A stretch of 64,000 bases of DNA from Tubiluchus corallicola (lineage: Eukaryota > Priapulida > Priapulimorpha > Priapulimorphida > Tubiluchidae), in the NCBI GenBank assembly GCA_030141605.1, contig JAQGDQ010000239.1:278758-342757 (forward strand). The letters run 5' to 3'. The notes beneath the pieces were generated by a model. It ran no database searches. It was not told the DNA's origin and saw only the letters and a program-made list of their open reading frames with translations. The position numbers and the translations under genes were made by a program. The number at the start of each line of letters is the position of its first letter. Position 1 is the stretch's first letter. This document shows positions 26,164 to 38,140 of this stretch, piece after piece.

Positions 26164-27900
26164 ATGGCAGAATCTGCAGAAGAAAAAATTGTACTTACTC
26201 CTAAGAAAAAGAGTAAGCTTTCTACTACTCTTCTCATGCAAAGGGTGAAGAAACAAACTGATGAAAGTAAAGTGCTTCATGTTGCTGGTGGTGCTCATAA
26301 AGGCATTGTAATTAACAAGGATGTGAACCAAGATGCACTGCTGGAAGCTGATCCACCTCACCTTGTTCTGCAGTTCAAAGTGTATTTGCAAGATGCAGCT
26401 AGATCAGATACATTGCTTACCAAAGAAAGCAGAATACTTCGGTTTTGGTATAAAGATGGTGTCAGTCAGGATGAAAGGATGAAAGATGCTCATGAATTTT
26501 TTAAGGAACTTGTTAGGCCAAATGACTTTCCTAGAGATTATGTGGGTTTCATCAAGAAAATAATGAAGATGATGCAGTTGAAATTTATGGATCCCTACAA
26601 AATTGAAGTAGAAATGACACAACAAGAAGAATTGGTAGAAGCCCCTGTAAGCCCTAGAGAAGAGAAGGATGATTTCAATTTCATGCAAATTGCTTCTGAG
26701 GACAGATTACTTGAGCTAATTGAACTTGCTTATCCAAATGCATTGTCAATTGCAGATCTTCAGCAGAATGTCACTGGATCTGAGGATGAAATTACGGAAA
26801 TGTTGCAGAATTTGGAAAGAAAGAATCTCATTAAACAGATGGATAATTTGACATGGATGCGTGTGGTAAAATTTGATGCTGATGTGAAAATGGTCAAACA
26901 AATGCCTAAAGTGGCCCAGATAGAACAACCTACCATAGCTATCATAACTGCTTTATATCCAGAAAAGGTAGCTGTTGATGCAATGATTGAAAATCAACAA
27001 ACTTTTGTACGCTATAAAACCGAAGGAGAAGCAAACGTTTACACCTTGGGTGACATTGGTTCTCATAGAGTTGTCTGCACAAAGTTACCTTCAGTAGGTC
27101 ATACACGGTCAGCCATGATAGCTGCAGGCAATACTACTACAAGGCTTCTGGGAACATTCCAAAAAATAGAATACGTGTTCCTGGTAGGAGTAGGCGGTGG
27201 TGTGCCACATTACACTGACTATAAAAAACATATTAGACTGGGTGATGTTGTTGTTTCTGCTCCAGAATTTGCCAACAGCCCAATGTATATTTATTGCGAA
27301 GAGCGAAGAGAAAATGAACATACAGGAAACATTGAATGGGATACAAAAACTTGGTGTCCTGCTGATTTATGCATTCAGACTATTGCAGCAAACCTTGTGC
27401 GGGATTATGAGAGCAATCCTGCTGATGCTCCTTGGAATGCTTACCTATGCGATGGTATCAATAAGTTGAAGTCGGAAGAAGCTAGCTTTGACAGGCCCAG
27501 TGTAGATCTTGATCGGCTTTTTATGAATGTAGGCAGCAATAACCTGATCGAGGTTTCACATCCAGAAGCTCCTGATGATGTGTATGATGCACGCAAGGCA
27601 GGCATTCCTGTCATTCACTTTGGTCGTGTCGTCTCTGGTAATGCTGTTGTCAAAGAGGAACGAATGAGGCAGGCATTTGCTGTTACAGCCGGTGTAGCAG
27701 CATATGATCAAGATTTTGATGCTGTTACTGAGTCTGTCTATGGCAGCAGAATCGACTGTTATGCATTTATAAGAGGAATAGCTGATTATGTTAATGGTAC
27801 AAAGGGAAAAGAGTGGCAGCCATATGCAGCATTGGCTGCCGCTGCATTTATGAAAGAGATCATTTTGCGACTTCCGCGACCTTCTCTCAGTGAAGATTAA
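26164..27900 (+). CDS. Winged-helix plus nucleoside phosphorylase-domain protein, intronless
   Basis: An uninterrupted 578-codon frame, ATG to TAA. Residues 1-50 are basic and low in complexity. Residues 55-145 form an unrecognised helical segment. Residues 172-235 (RLLELIELAYPNALSIADLQ onward) look like a winged helix. Residues 256-572 are a PNP/UDP-phosphorylase (MTA/SAH nucleosidase) fold: IAIITALYPEKVAV strand (258-271), glycine loop VGVGGGVP (341-348), RLGDVVVS (358-365), IPVIHFGRVVSGNAV (481-495), and FIRGIADYVNGTKGKEWQPY (535-554). E523 aligns with the substrate-binding Glu and D541 with the catalytic Asp of the family. So the enzyme is probably active in cleaving an N-glycosidic bond; the substrate is unknown. 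A soluble protein is expected, with no signal peptide or membrane segment. Lack of introns is unusual beside its neighbours and suggests an old retrogene or a naturally single-exon gene. Confidence 0.9.
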   Translation: MAESAEEKIVLTPKKKSKLSTTLLMQRVKKQTDESKVLHVAGGAHKGIVINKDVNQDALLEADPPHLVLQFKVYLQDAARSDTLLTKESRILRFWYKDGVSQDERMKDAHEFFKELVRPNDFPRDYVGFIKKIMKMMQLKFMDPYKIEVEMTQQEELVEAPVSPREEKDDFNFMQIASEDRLLELIELAYPNALSIADLQQNVTGSEDEITEMLQNLERKNLIKQMDNLTWMRVVKFDADVKMVKQMPKVAQIEQPTIAIITALYPEKVAVDAMIENQQTFVRYKTEGEANVYTLGDIGSHRVVCTKLPSVGHTRSAMIAAGNTTTRLLGTFQKIEYVFLVGVGGGVPHYTDYKKHIRLGDVVVSAPEFANSPMYIYCEERRENEHTGNIEWDTKTWCPADLCIQTIAANLVRDYESNPADAPWNAYLCDGINKLKSEEASFDRPSVDLDRLFMNVGSNNLIEVSHPEAPDDVYDARKAGIPVIHFGRVVSGNAVVKEERMRQAFAVTAGVAAYDQDFDAVTESVYGSRIDCYAFIRGIADYVNGTKGKEWQPYAALAAAAFMKEIILRLPRPSLSED

Positions 27901-30900
27901 TTAGATCTGATTTTAATTTCTTAATCTTTGATTATACGTGAACTCATGAATTATTTTCAATGGTAATTAAGTTTTTTGTTTTTTTAGTCAACTTCAACAC
28001 TATTCCCAATCTCAAACAAAGTATATTAGGCATTGCAGCATTGTGGACTTGTACCAATCTGCTTTTCTACCCATCTTCTGTCTTTCTGTGTTCATTGCTT
28101 GTGACATTCTAGGCACTACGGCACCTAGAACATCAAAAATGAAAATATTGTTATAATTCTATGAGAGCAAGCACTAACTGCTACATTTGTTAGATTACGG
28201 CAGCTACTATGTTAATGTTCAAGAACAGCCAGCTGTGGGAAGAGGAGGGAAGGGAGGTACGTCTCGGGTTGCATTTTTCATCGGCTGCACATTGATCAAG
28301 TGCACTGAAAAAGTTGATTTTGTCGGAGCGGTAGAAAGGCAAAACACCCAAGAAATTTAATTTCCATGACATTGACAACACAATGCTTCCTGTCGAGTGC
28401 AACAAAGCAACAGTGCATCAACAAAGATGATAATTAGTGATTTAGTATATTGTAATATTTGTAACATAGTTTGTTGTTGCTTTCAAAGTTTGTGTGCAGT
28501 ACACGTTTTGAGAACTACGAAAAACATTAAATTTTATAATCAGGCTCTTTCCTTCATTAACATTTGAAGAAGCCTTTGAGCATTGTAACTTTTGAAGCAT
28601 ATAGGGTGAATTTATTTTTTCACAAACAGATTTTTTTAGCACAGTATGACCTATTAATTATCAAAATTATCCGGACCAACATATCTGGACTAGATAACAA
28701 AAATTGAAATTTGTAGCTTTTATCTATGTTAACCGTTAACCTTATTACTAACAAACTTTAATACTGATGCAAAGTGTCTTGAGGTGTTCTTATGCTCACC
28801 TTTCTGTTGCTTTGTTGAAGAAAATTAACTTTTCTGAAGAAAAATTAATTAAAAGGCGCCCTAATTATGGTATGTGCATCAATTGTAACGTGAACTACAC
28901 TAGCGTGAATAACGGCAGGCAGAGATCCGCAGACTTTATACAGTAACTGGGTCTGCAACACAGTGGGGATCTATAACGAAGTAGTTTCCGAAACTGAAAT
29001 GCTGAGTTCATTTAATGAGATCATTTAGTACAGTGAGGGTTTCTTGGGCATGGAGCTAGACATTCCAATTTGTTGGGGGACTCCCGATTTTAATGGTAAC
29101 CACGTTTTCACCCAATTTTGAAATATTTTACCTGATTTTCCACCAATTGTTAATTTAATCTTAACATCTCACAAAAATACGATTGCAGTGGGATAGAAGA
29201 CACCTTTGCCTGAAATAAAATCGCTCATTTTGCCTGCTAAACAATGCAAAAAAATCGCTTGGGAATGCAATTCGTAGAATAGGGGTGTGGGCTGCACTTA
29301 GCTGCCTTGATGATACTAACAATGCAGATTAAAAACTTAATAAATAGCCTTTAGCTAATAAGGCCATTAAAGTGGAAACTTTCAATAGTTTGAGATTCAA
29401 TATTAATTTGTAATATGCCAAAGCCTTTGATAAATTAATATTGGAGGACCTTGATTAAACAAAGCCATCTAACATGATCTGATTATCTGGACTTTCTCAA
29501 TTATTCATATTTTTTCGATCTCAGAACCGTACTGTAAGATAAACGAGTCCTACTTGTACTTTTTTACTTTATCAATTTATTTCCATAACTTATTGCAATT
29601 GCCAAATCTAAAGTTTTCCTACATGATGATTTTCATTATCAAACTTAAATGCCACTCTGGGCATCACAAGCTCTTGCTGCATGTACCACTGACTAGTTGT
29701 TAACTCATCATTCTCTGAAATTTTACTGTAGATTTGCATACATTATGCAAGAAAGTTTATTGAACCAGTTTAATGAGATTAAAAACATCAGCAACACATA
29801 AGTTTCAACTTGGGACACCACTTAGGAACTTTATGATATTTGTTTTCATGAGACTGTGTAAATTGCATGTCTAGTTATAATTCCACTAGTTAATAAATAG
29901 TAGATAAGTGATTGTAGTTTTCTTTAGAAATAATTTTATTTATTTGGCATACATTTACATATAGAATAGAACTATATTGTACAATGTGATACCAGATAAT
30001 TTAAAGATTATCTTTGCAGTTGTGTTACATGTACATATATTTTCGTTTATAATTTGCATAGAGCTGGTTATTAGATCTACACATACTTTGTAATTGACTC
30101 TTCAGGTGACTGCTCTAGTAATATATGCAGATCGATGTCTTATATTTTAGAATTATAGACCATTTTATTTAAATAATTTTAGCCTCACTTTGTAGAAAAT
30201 CTGTAGTGGTGCACATTTCTTAATTGTCATAACAATAATAATTATTATTATGTTTTTTTCACGGTGTCTGTCTTGTCCTGTAGCAATACATATGTAACGT
30301 CACACTTGATATTTCTAGATCACTTGTTATAGACCTTTTCATTCCAGGACCGCCGTGAATGCTGCTGTTTTCAAGTCTTTCCACAAAACATAAATTATAA
30401 TGCCCGGTACGAATCTACTGAGATTATAGACAGAGCTCGCAAACATTAATATTTGTGTGTGTTAAGATTTTTGCATGTTATTTTAGTGACTACTATATTT
30501 TGGTTGTGTGGTATAAAAATACTACTTAGTTAATGTTGATATTTTAATGGGCTTCCATATTATTTGTCTTTAACATAATTTCTTTTTCTGTAAAAGCATG
30601 ATATAATAGGTACTCAGTTTTATGTTTTAATCTTTGTCAGCAAAGTACATGTACCAATTTATGGATGCTGCATGTTAGCTAGCTATTTGAATTAGCATGA
30701 TTGATTGCACTATTTCACTATAAGTTTTAGTCATTTTTAAAAACAAGAACATAATACTCCAACAGTGTGAGTTTTTGGAAAGAGTTCTTTGTCTATTAAA
30801 CTTTGATAATAATTATACAGCATTTTGCAGTTTAGCACAGTAGTACCATTAGGCTAGCACAAGTTTGCAGGTTCTGTAAAGTGTGTACAAGTGCTACATC

Positions 30901-33900
30901 GCTTTTTAATTCATAAATTGCCATTGTTTGTTTACATGTACTTTTGAAATTGTTAGTCTAGCTATACATATGTAATTACTTTAGTTTGTGCCATTGTGGT
31001 TGTGTAGTTTACAATATTTAGTATGTTTGTACCAGAAATGTTTGAGAAGCAGGCTTCATGCTTCATTTTGTGACCACTTGGTTGTTAAAATGCTGGGATG
31101 TGACTTGTATTTCACCTCGATTGTTTCATTGTCTTTAAATTATCTTTTTTTGCGATATTGGACAGCCACTAAATTAAATGTGTACATAGTACAAATCTTT
31201 TACGGTATATTGTGTACTGCACACGTATAGTAATACAATTATACGATTATTATTTTACTTTAGTATGTAACTTGTTGAGTTATTTAGCAGTTGTTTAGTT
31301 TAACTTCCTTATCCCTGAGAGTGAGAGTAAACTAGTTTAATAAACTGATGTAGGCTGACAAAATCCAGATTTTATTTCATCCTTTTCGTAATTTCAGACA
31401 GCCATTATTGCCAGAGTTTGTGAATGTTTAGTATGTGTTTATGTTACTAGATTGGAGTATAGAGTAATGTGGGACCAGGTTGTTTTTTGTAACGAGACTA
31501 TGTTTCAAATCTGGTCTTAATATTATGGAATGTAAATGCTTTGAAGAGCACATGTTGATAGACAGTTTATAAGCATCAGCCACATTATCTGTTTGACTTG
31601 TAGTTTAGAGAAATGCTTAGAGTGATTACTGATAAGAATTTGTCACATAATTATAAAAAAAGTATATTTGGCAAGCTGGAAGTTAGCAGCTTATAGCTTT
31701 GGTGAGGCTAGCTAGGAAATTTATAGTATCTGGTTTAAGAAATCAACAAGAATACAGAATGTTTTGCTTTTTTTATTTTAAAAAAATGTGATACTGACGT
31801 GATAATGGTATTTTAATGTCACCAAGAATTTTTAAATTGAATAAAGTTCTTTTCATTTGTAGAGTGGCTTCTCTTGCTACAGCTCAAATGGAATGGTGCT
31901 ATTGAGTTTGGTTATTGTGTATGCATTTTTTTAATGTTGTAATGTTACTTTTCGTAGAAAAAAACGGCCTATCTATTAGTCCATTTTCTATGTGTACATT
32001 GGTAATATGTGAGATACCACGCTACAGTAAGGAAAGAATACTGCTTTCAATTTGTTTTGCGGGTATATTTTTCAAAATTTAAATCCACCTTAGATTGTAA
32101 AACTGCTTTACCTGTCTTCTGGACGGGAGCATTAACGTTATTTTGTGTAATGGTAGCAGAGGGAGAGAGAAAAGGAGAGATGTAACGGGTATTGATTGGG
32201 CATTAATTTTTATTATCAGCGTATCAATATTAAATTATGTAGTACCTGTGCTGCTTTGCTTTACAGTTTACTCAAGGTCGCTCACAACTGTCCCTAGGCA
32301 TTTATGTTAATGTTTGCTGATAACATTAGTTAATTGCTGGATTATTGCTCACTTGTGTATTATAATATATGATCGTAGCAATTAAATATTTTATTCCTTA
32401 TTAAACAAATAATTATTGATTTACCGTATTACTTATGTAGTATTACCCTCTATAAAACCTAGGTTTTCCTTGCTAATTTTAAAACTGAAGCTAGTATTAA
32501 ATATATATATATATATACTATGCTTGATTATTTATTTTACATTTTAGATTATGGAATTAGTTAGAATGTATGAAGTAAGAGTATGTGCATTTGGGGACAT
32601 TAGACATAACTAAATTATTGTTTTTAAAATTTTTGAGTATAGACTTATCTAAAAACAAAAAGGACAAAAAGCTTGTGTGTCTTGAGCTTTACGTACAAAT
32701 ATTTACGAGTATATGTATAATTTACTAAACTGCAGTGCTGTTGTAATTAAAAGCTGCATACACCCTTTTTGCTACAAAGTGGCGTGCAGGTAGACGCTCA
32801 GTATGAAAGTTAGTACTGAATAGGTGTATAATCCACTATTAACGTGTGTAGCAAAATAAAAATTTTATCGGCGTAACTGAAATATATTGAGCTGGTTTCA
32901 GTAAGTGTTATTAAACTTGACTTATTGAAAGTTTAAAAGTTAACTGGTATTTTTGAAACTTAACTGTGGTGCCGCCAACAAACATTTGTCTTTGTATATG
33001 AGACTGCTTGTAAGAGAATTTTACTTAAGATAATCCTTTTTTGCATGCCGAGGATCTTTATTAATTCTAACAAATTTTTTATTTACCTATAGTTATCACT
33101 TTTTCTGATCGCTGTGTTATTTTGTTAAATGTGCTCTGCGTCTGACTTTACAGTTTTTGACTCCTGTCGTGCATATAAGCATTGTTTTAATTTTCCTGCA
33201 TATGTAGCAATAAACGCACGTTTTTAATGATAATTATCTTTTAGTTATAAAGGTGCATTTTTTCATATTACTCACGTTCATCTTACTTCCAAAGACGATT
33301 TAATAACAACTTTAACTATGCGTAGCACAACGCACAAAATTAATAATGTAATTTTGGGTATGAAAAATCGGGGTTAGAAATATCAGCTGTTGTAATTGAT
33401 GATTATTATTTTACGTTAAGCAAATAATTGAAACAATATTACATAACAATATAACAATGTTGATTAATTTACGTGATATGAATTCAATGATGTTATTCTC
33501 GATTAATTTTGTTTCAAAGACAAGCAATTATTGATCATTGTCATATAAGTTCATTCGTCTAAATTTAATAAAGAATTCAATATACAAATAAAAAAAATAA
33601 ATAGTACTGTAGTAAAACAAACAAATGTGCGCATGACAAACTGCACAAAAACGAACTTATGCAGCATTTTCCAATGGATTAGCCCAGTTATCAATGACAT
33701 TGTTAAAGACCAAAGATGGCAAAAATTATTAAAGTTTACTAAAGTTTTACCAATTTATTAATAAATTTAGCAAAATTTAATATATAAGCCTTGAAACCAC
33801 ATATTGTAAGTACACTGTGCCAAAGCACCTCATCGACTGGCAAGAAAAAAACGTATGTTGCTACAAAATTCGTGCTTCTTTTAAAATAGTGAAAACTAAA

Positions 33901-34880
33901 TCAGCACACGTGCTATGTCACTGTCATTGCCTAATTAAAATTTTATAGTAGTGTCTGGATCATTTAATTCTATACAGGGCAGGCCAACAAATTTTTTTGA
34001 AGCTGCTTGCGAATAGAACGCATCTAAAATTCTGTGATCTCACCACTGTCGTTAGATGATACACTATATCTATGATGAAGCCCGCATCCATGGCAGATTT
34101 ACGTAATGAATATAAAAGAAAAAAATTTCGCTACAGATGGCAGCATCATCACTATTTTAATGCCGTTATCCTGTTATGGTAAATTTAGTTGTTTTTCATT
34201 TTTCTGCTGTAGTGCTATTTTGCATTTAATTACTTAGCGATATCTATGTTAGCTGAGTTTATACTAACACTATTGTCCCGGCGTTTCTATATACGAAATC
34301 GTTTAGTTTTAAGCTTTATCTTACGAACCCGACTTTTGGAGTAAAAAATTGATGATCATGCTTACACTTATTTTTAATAACAACAGTTCAACACATTCTT
34401 CTGATTTAGAACCAAATGATCTGCTACAAAGTATTAGTACAAACCATCCATAAACACAAGTTAAGTTGGTCATTTCATCAAGTATTGTGCCAAAGTCCAA
34501 AGATTCCACAAACATCTCAAGTAATTTTTTTCAATTCAATTTCAATTTATTTTATCTCTTTATAGTGTTACAATAAAACATGATTAATAAAAGAATCTCT
34601 AATAAGTTTTGAAGAATGGTTAAAATGTATAGATAGATCTAGAACTAGAGAAAGTAGCTGATAGTGGAACAAGGCAGGCTTTAGCCAACAGCACATCAAG
34701 TGCCAGGAGAGTTGCAAGGGCCTGGAATGGAGTAACCACTGCAAAATACAATATCTTCATCATCAAGTTCAAAATAGTAATGTAAATATTGTAAAAAGAG
34801 TTGACTCATCTATTAACCACAGTTTTGAAATTTCATGCCATAATATTAATACTTCCAATTTAACTGGACCAACGTGTGAC
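27901..34880. other. 7-kb AT-rich region without genes
   Basis: The beginning is presumably the 3' UTR of the upstream gene, but no AATAAA is seen close to the stop. The rest has only short chance frames. Simple-sequence patches occur (ATAATAATTATTATTAT near 30231; an AT run at about 32500-32517). Motifs like ATTATCCGGA (28669) and GATTATCTGGAC (29480) hint at old DNA transposons, but no complete ends could be paired. Confidence 0.5.
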
Positions 34881-36303
34881 TGCACAATTCATTAAGTAAC
34901 GAGTAGCTTTGAAAACACCAAATGTAACCTGCATAGTAGAAGTTAAACTAAAAAATTCTTCATTTCATATAACACCTGAGTATTTCAACCTTCCTAGTTA
35001 TTACATGCCATTTGTTGACACAGATCACTGGAATGCAGGACATGGTGTAATAATTTTTGTCAGGGATACAGTGAGTGATGCAGATCTTTTCAATAATTAT
35101 AATTTCAATGAAAGTGTTTCGATTCAACTAACGACTTTTAGATCTAATAAATATTACAGGATGCATTTATAGGAGTGTGTCTTCGACTGCAGACAACAAT
35201 CAATTAGTTCTAAACGTGTTTGATGACATGTCGTACTGTAAGAATACCAAAATAATTATTGTAGCAGGCTTCAATATGACACAACTCACTGCTACCCACT
35301 GGAGCAACATAGCTAAGCGCGACCTGAGTTACACACTTTTAGAAGCTCAATTCATGGATACTGTATGCAAAAATCTACTATACCAACATGTTACTGTTAA
35401 CACTCGTTACGGTCATGGGCAAAATCCCAGCTGCTTGGATTTAAGTTTTACAAATTAATGTAATGTAATTTGTGATGTAAACATTAAGGAACCACTTGGA
35501 AAAATTGACCATAACTTCTCTTAAATTTGACATATTTGCCGATTTTTTTGCCAAAACAAAAGCTCATTTTTCTTGAAAGAATTTTTTTAAAGCAAACTAC
35601 AACCAATTGAATAACACATTCCTACAGTCAAATTGGCAGGAAGCATTAACATATAAGCCTACCCAACAAGCCTGGTACTACTTCTTTTTCAAATTTACGG
35701 AAACACTGAACCAGTTTACACCTGTTACTATGTTGAGTAAAACTGTTAAACTTAAACCAGCCTGGATGACAAAAGAAGCTCTTCAAGCTATAAAATCCAA
35801 ATGTGCTAGATTGAGATTATACTGTGTTAGGCAAGATCTTATTAGTTTCAACTTATACGCTTGACAAAGAAATTCTACCACTCGAACTGTAAGGAAAGCA
35901 AAGAAAAATTATGAAAAACGACTAGTAATGTTAATAAAATGCCATTCCAAATGCTTTTGGGTGTATGTCAACGACAATTTAAAGAAACACGATAAGGTCC
36001 CTCCATTAAAGGAAAATGGAAAGGAAGTTGCTGATGATGCATGTAAGGCTGAACTACTTAACGAATATTTCGTTAGTGTTTTCCAGGAGAAGATGATCGA
36101 CCTGTACGAACTCGTACGAACGCAGATCAACACTTTGCATTACTGAAGAGAATGTATCCAAAGCCCTAACTGTGATCGCAAACCTGATTCATCCATGGGA
36201 CCAGATGGTATTCACCCATTTGCCATAAAACAATTAGTAGCAAGTTTAAAAGCACCATTAGTATGTATTTTTAAAAAATCAATTAATGAGGGCAAATTAC
36301 CAC

Positions 36304-37085
36304 ACATTGGCGCTGGCAGGCAGATGCACTGAGGCAGGTGCATCCTCAGAATTTCTTAAGAAACATTTTTATGGCTAAATAAAGTTTTTTACCAGTAAAC
36401 TAAGAAACATACCAACCACTTGTTTGTTTGTGCAGTCCCCGAGCAGTAAGCTCATTTACATGGTGAAGTTATGTTTATGTATATTACATAACGTCGATTC
36501 TCTTATTGATTTCCGTTGTCTGGACAGTTTTTAGCTAACTGCAACTGTATTTTTGCATTTAGGGGGTTGGCCCCCTTTCACGGCAGTAGTGAAATTATGA
36601 GTCACGAGTCTGAGGTGAACTAACCTGAGGAAATAGCTTCTAGCAACTGCAAAATGGTCTATAATGCAGTAAAATTGCATTTAGCTGTGACCAGTGGGAA
36701 AAATGAGCACATAAGCAAACATATTAAATTTTGCATGAACAGTGTTTGCATTACTGGTTGGGCTGGGCTGTAAACTGGGTTTAGTGGGTGGGCTGTAAAC
36801 TTAACAGTCTCAAATTAGTTGTGCTTGACTATCAACATTTTGCTGGATAGATAATCTTGACACTACAATAGAATACAGGGAATATTACCTAGATAAATGT
36901 AGGTAAAATACATTTATTAAAGCAGAATTGTTCACGTTTGAGGAAGTCTATGTACCAGAATTTAGATCTCATTTGAGGCCTCCAAAATGTGCTTAAATAT
37001 AGGAAAAAGCTTACAGCGCTCCCCCAGAACCCCCCCCCCCCCAGCTGCTTGTGCATAAAATTTTTTAACCTTTGGCGGCGCCCAT
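36304..37085. mobile_element. Non-autonomous hAT-like insertion inside the LINE
   Basis: The LINE reading breaks after codons for GKLP and resumes with PQAW at 37086. The flanking 8-mers are ATTACCAC (36296-36303) and ATTACCGC (37086-37093), a 7/8 target duplication. The ends are imperfect inverted repeats: ATTGGCGCTGGC on the left, ATGGGCGCCGCC as reverse complement of the right. A poly-C tract (37029-37042) lies near the right end. No transposase remains. An 8-bp duplication and GGCGCC-type ends fit the hAT superfamily. It is younger than the LINE copy it interrupts. Confidence 0.7.
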
Positions 37086-38110
37086 ATTACCGCAAGCATG
37101 GAAGAATTCAATTGTGTCTCCGATTTTTTGTTCAAGAAAGGGGAACGTGAACTAAAAACCGAATACAGACCGATAAGCTTGACATCAATTATATGTAAGC
37201 TTCTTGAGAAAGTAATAAGAAATGCTATTTACGACCTTCTCATTGTCAATAGGCTTATTACTGTCTCTCAATATGGATTCATAAAAGGAAGTTCAGGACT
37301 GCATTTTGAACCTACTTGAGTCTTTAAATGACTGGCAAGAAGTCTAGATGAAGGGTCTTCTGTTGACAATATTTTACAATTTGCAGAAGGCTTTCCATAA
37401 AGTTCCACATAGAAAACTCATGTTAAAACTTGCCGCACATGGGATCTCTGGCAACTTCTACCACTGGATAGAAGACTTTCTTAAAGACCGCTGTCAATGC
37501 GTTCAATTCTGAGAAATCTTCATGGAGCTGAGTGCCACAGGGAAATGTATTAGAGCCTATACTATTCCTTATGTTCATCAACGACCTACCAGACAACTTA
37601 AATTCATCAGTGAAAATATTTGCCGATGATACAAAAATCTACAGGATATTGAAGTCAAATATTGACTACCATAGACTGCAAAATGATATTAACTTATTAG
37701 ACTCGTGGTCACAAACGTGGCAAATGCCTTTCAACATGGAGAGTGTAAGGTTCTACATCTAGGGAAAGACAATGTAACTCATGGCTACTATATGCGCAGC
37801 GATACAAATCAGTCTATTCCAATAATAGTAGTAACAAAACTGAAATACTTGGGTGTTTTAATTGACCAGTCTCTCACGTTTGATGAACACATTGACGAAA
37901 TATCCATAAGAGCTGGGAAACGATTATGGATGATAAGACGCTCTTTCACCTATGTGGACACTGACATGATGGCTATTTTATACAAAACATTCATAAGACC
38001 AATATCAGACTACAGTATGATATACGTACACATAAAGACAGTGTCTGGAATTGTCTAGGGCAAGTCTATGAGTATGACTATAAATTACCGTAGATTACCA
38101 TAGATCGACA

Positions 38111-38138
38111 GGGCGAAGCCTGAGTAGGCTTTTCGCCC
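38111..38138 (+). repeat. Stem-loop at the 3' end of the LINE
   Basis: GGGCGAAGCCT pairs with AGGCTTTTCGCCC around a short loop, just after the reverse-transcriptase remnant. A terminal hairpin is a usual recognition signal for reverse transcriptases of this class. The role is inferred from position. Confidence 0.6.
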
Positions 38139-38140
38139 AT

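Larger units (their letters stand above)
34880..38140 (+). pseudogene. Decayed CR1-like LINE (endonuclease plus reverse transcriptase)
   Basis: Pieces in several frames follow the normal order. The APE-type endonuclease lies at 34909-35458 (GHGVIIFVRD, then IIIVAGFNMTQLTATHW where an active enzyme has GDFN). A linker follows (35607-36146: WMTKEALQAIKSK, KAKKNYEKRL, FVSVFQEKM). The reverse transcriptase runs 37098-38058 (YRPISLTSIICKLLEKVIR, SQYGFIKGSS, PILFLMFINDLP, KIFADDTKIYR, KLKYLGVLID). The FADD box is intact, but stops and frameshifts are many and the endonuclease has lost an Asp, so it is dead. The reverse transcriptase is split by an insertion at 36304-37085. A stem-loop at 38111-38138 ends the 3' region. 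Order and motifs fit the CR1/L2/Rex group. Confidence 0.85.

Noticed and set aside
27197-27469. A plus-strand frame and several minus-strand frames inside the winged-helix/PNP gene
   Set aside because: They are shadows of the 578-codon frame and have no similarity of their own.
28660-29500. A possible DNA transposon bounded by ATTATCCGGA-like words
   Set aside because: The two words are in the same orientation and no target duplication could be seen, so no element can be defined.
30988-31230. An 80-codon plus-strand frame in the gene-free 7 kb
   Set aside because: Composition is like the surrounding T-rich DNA, with no domain and no splice context.
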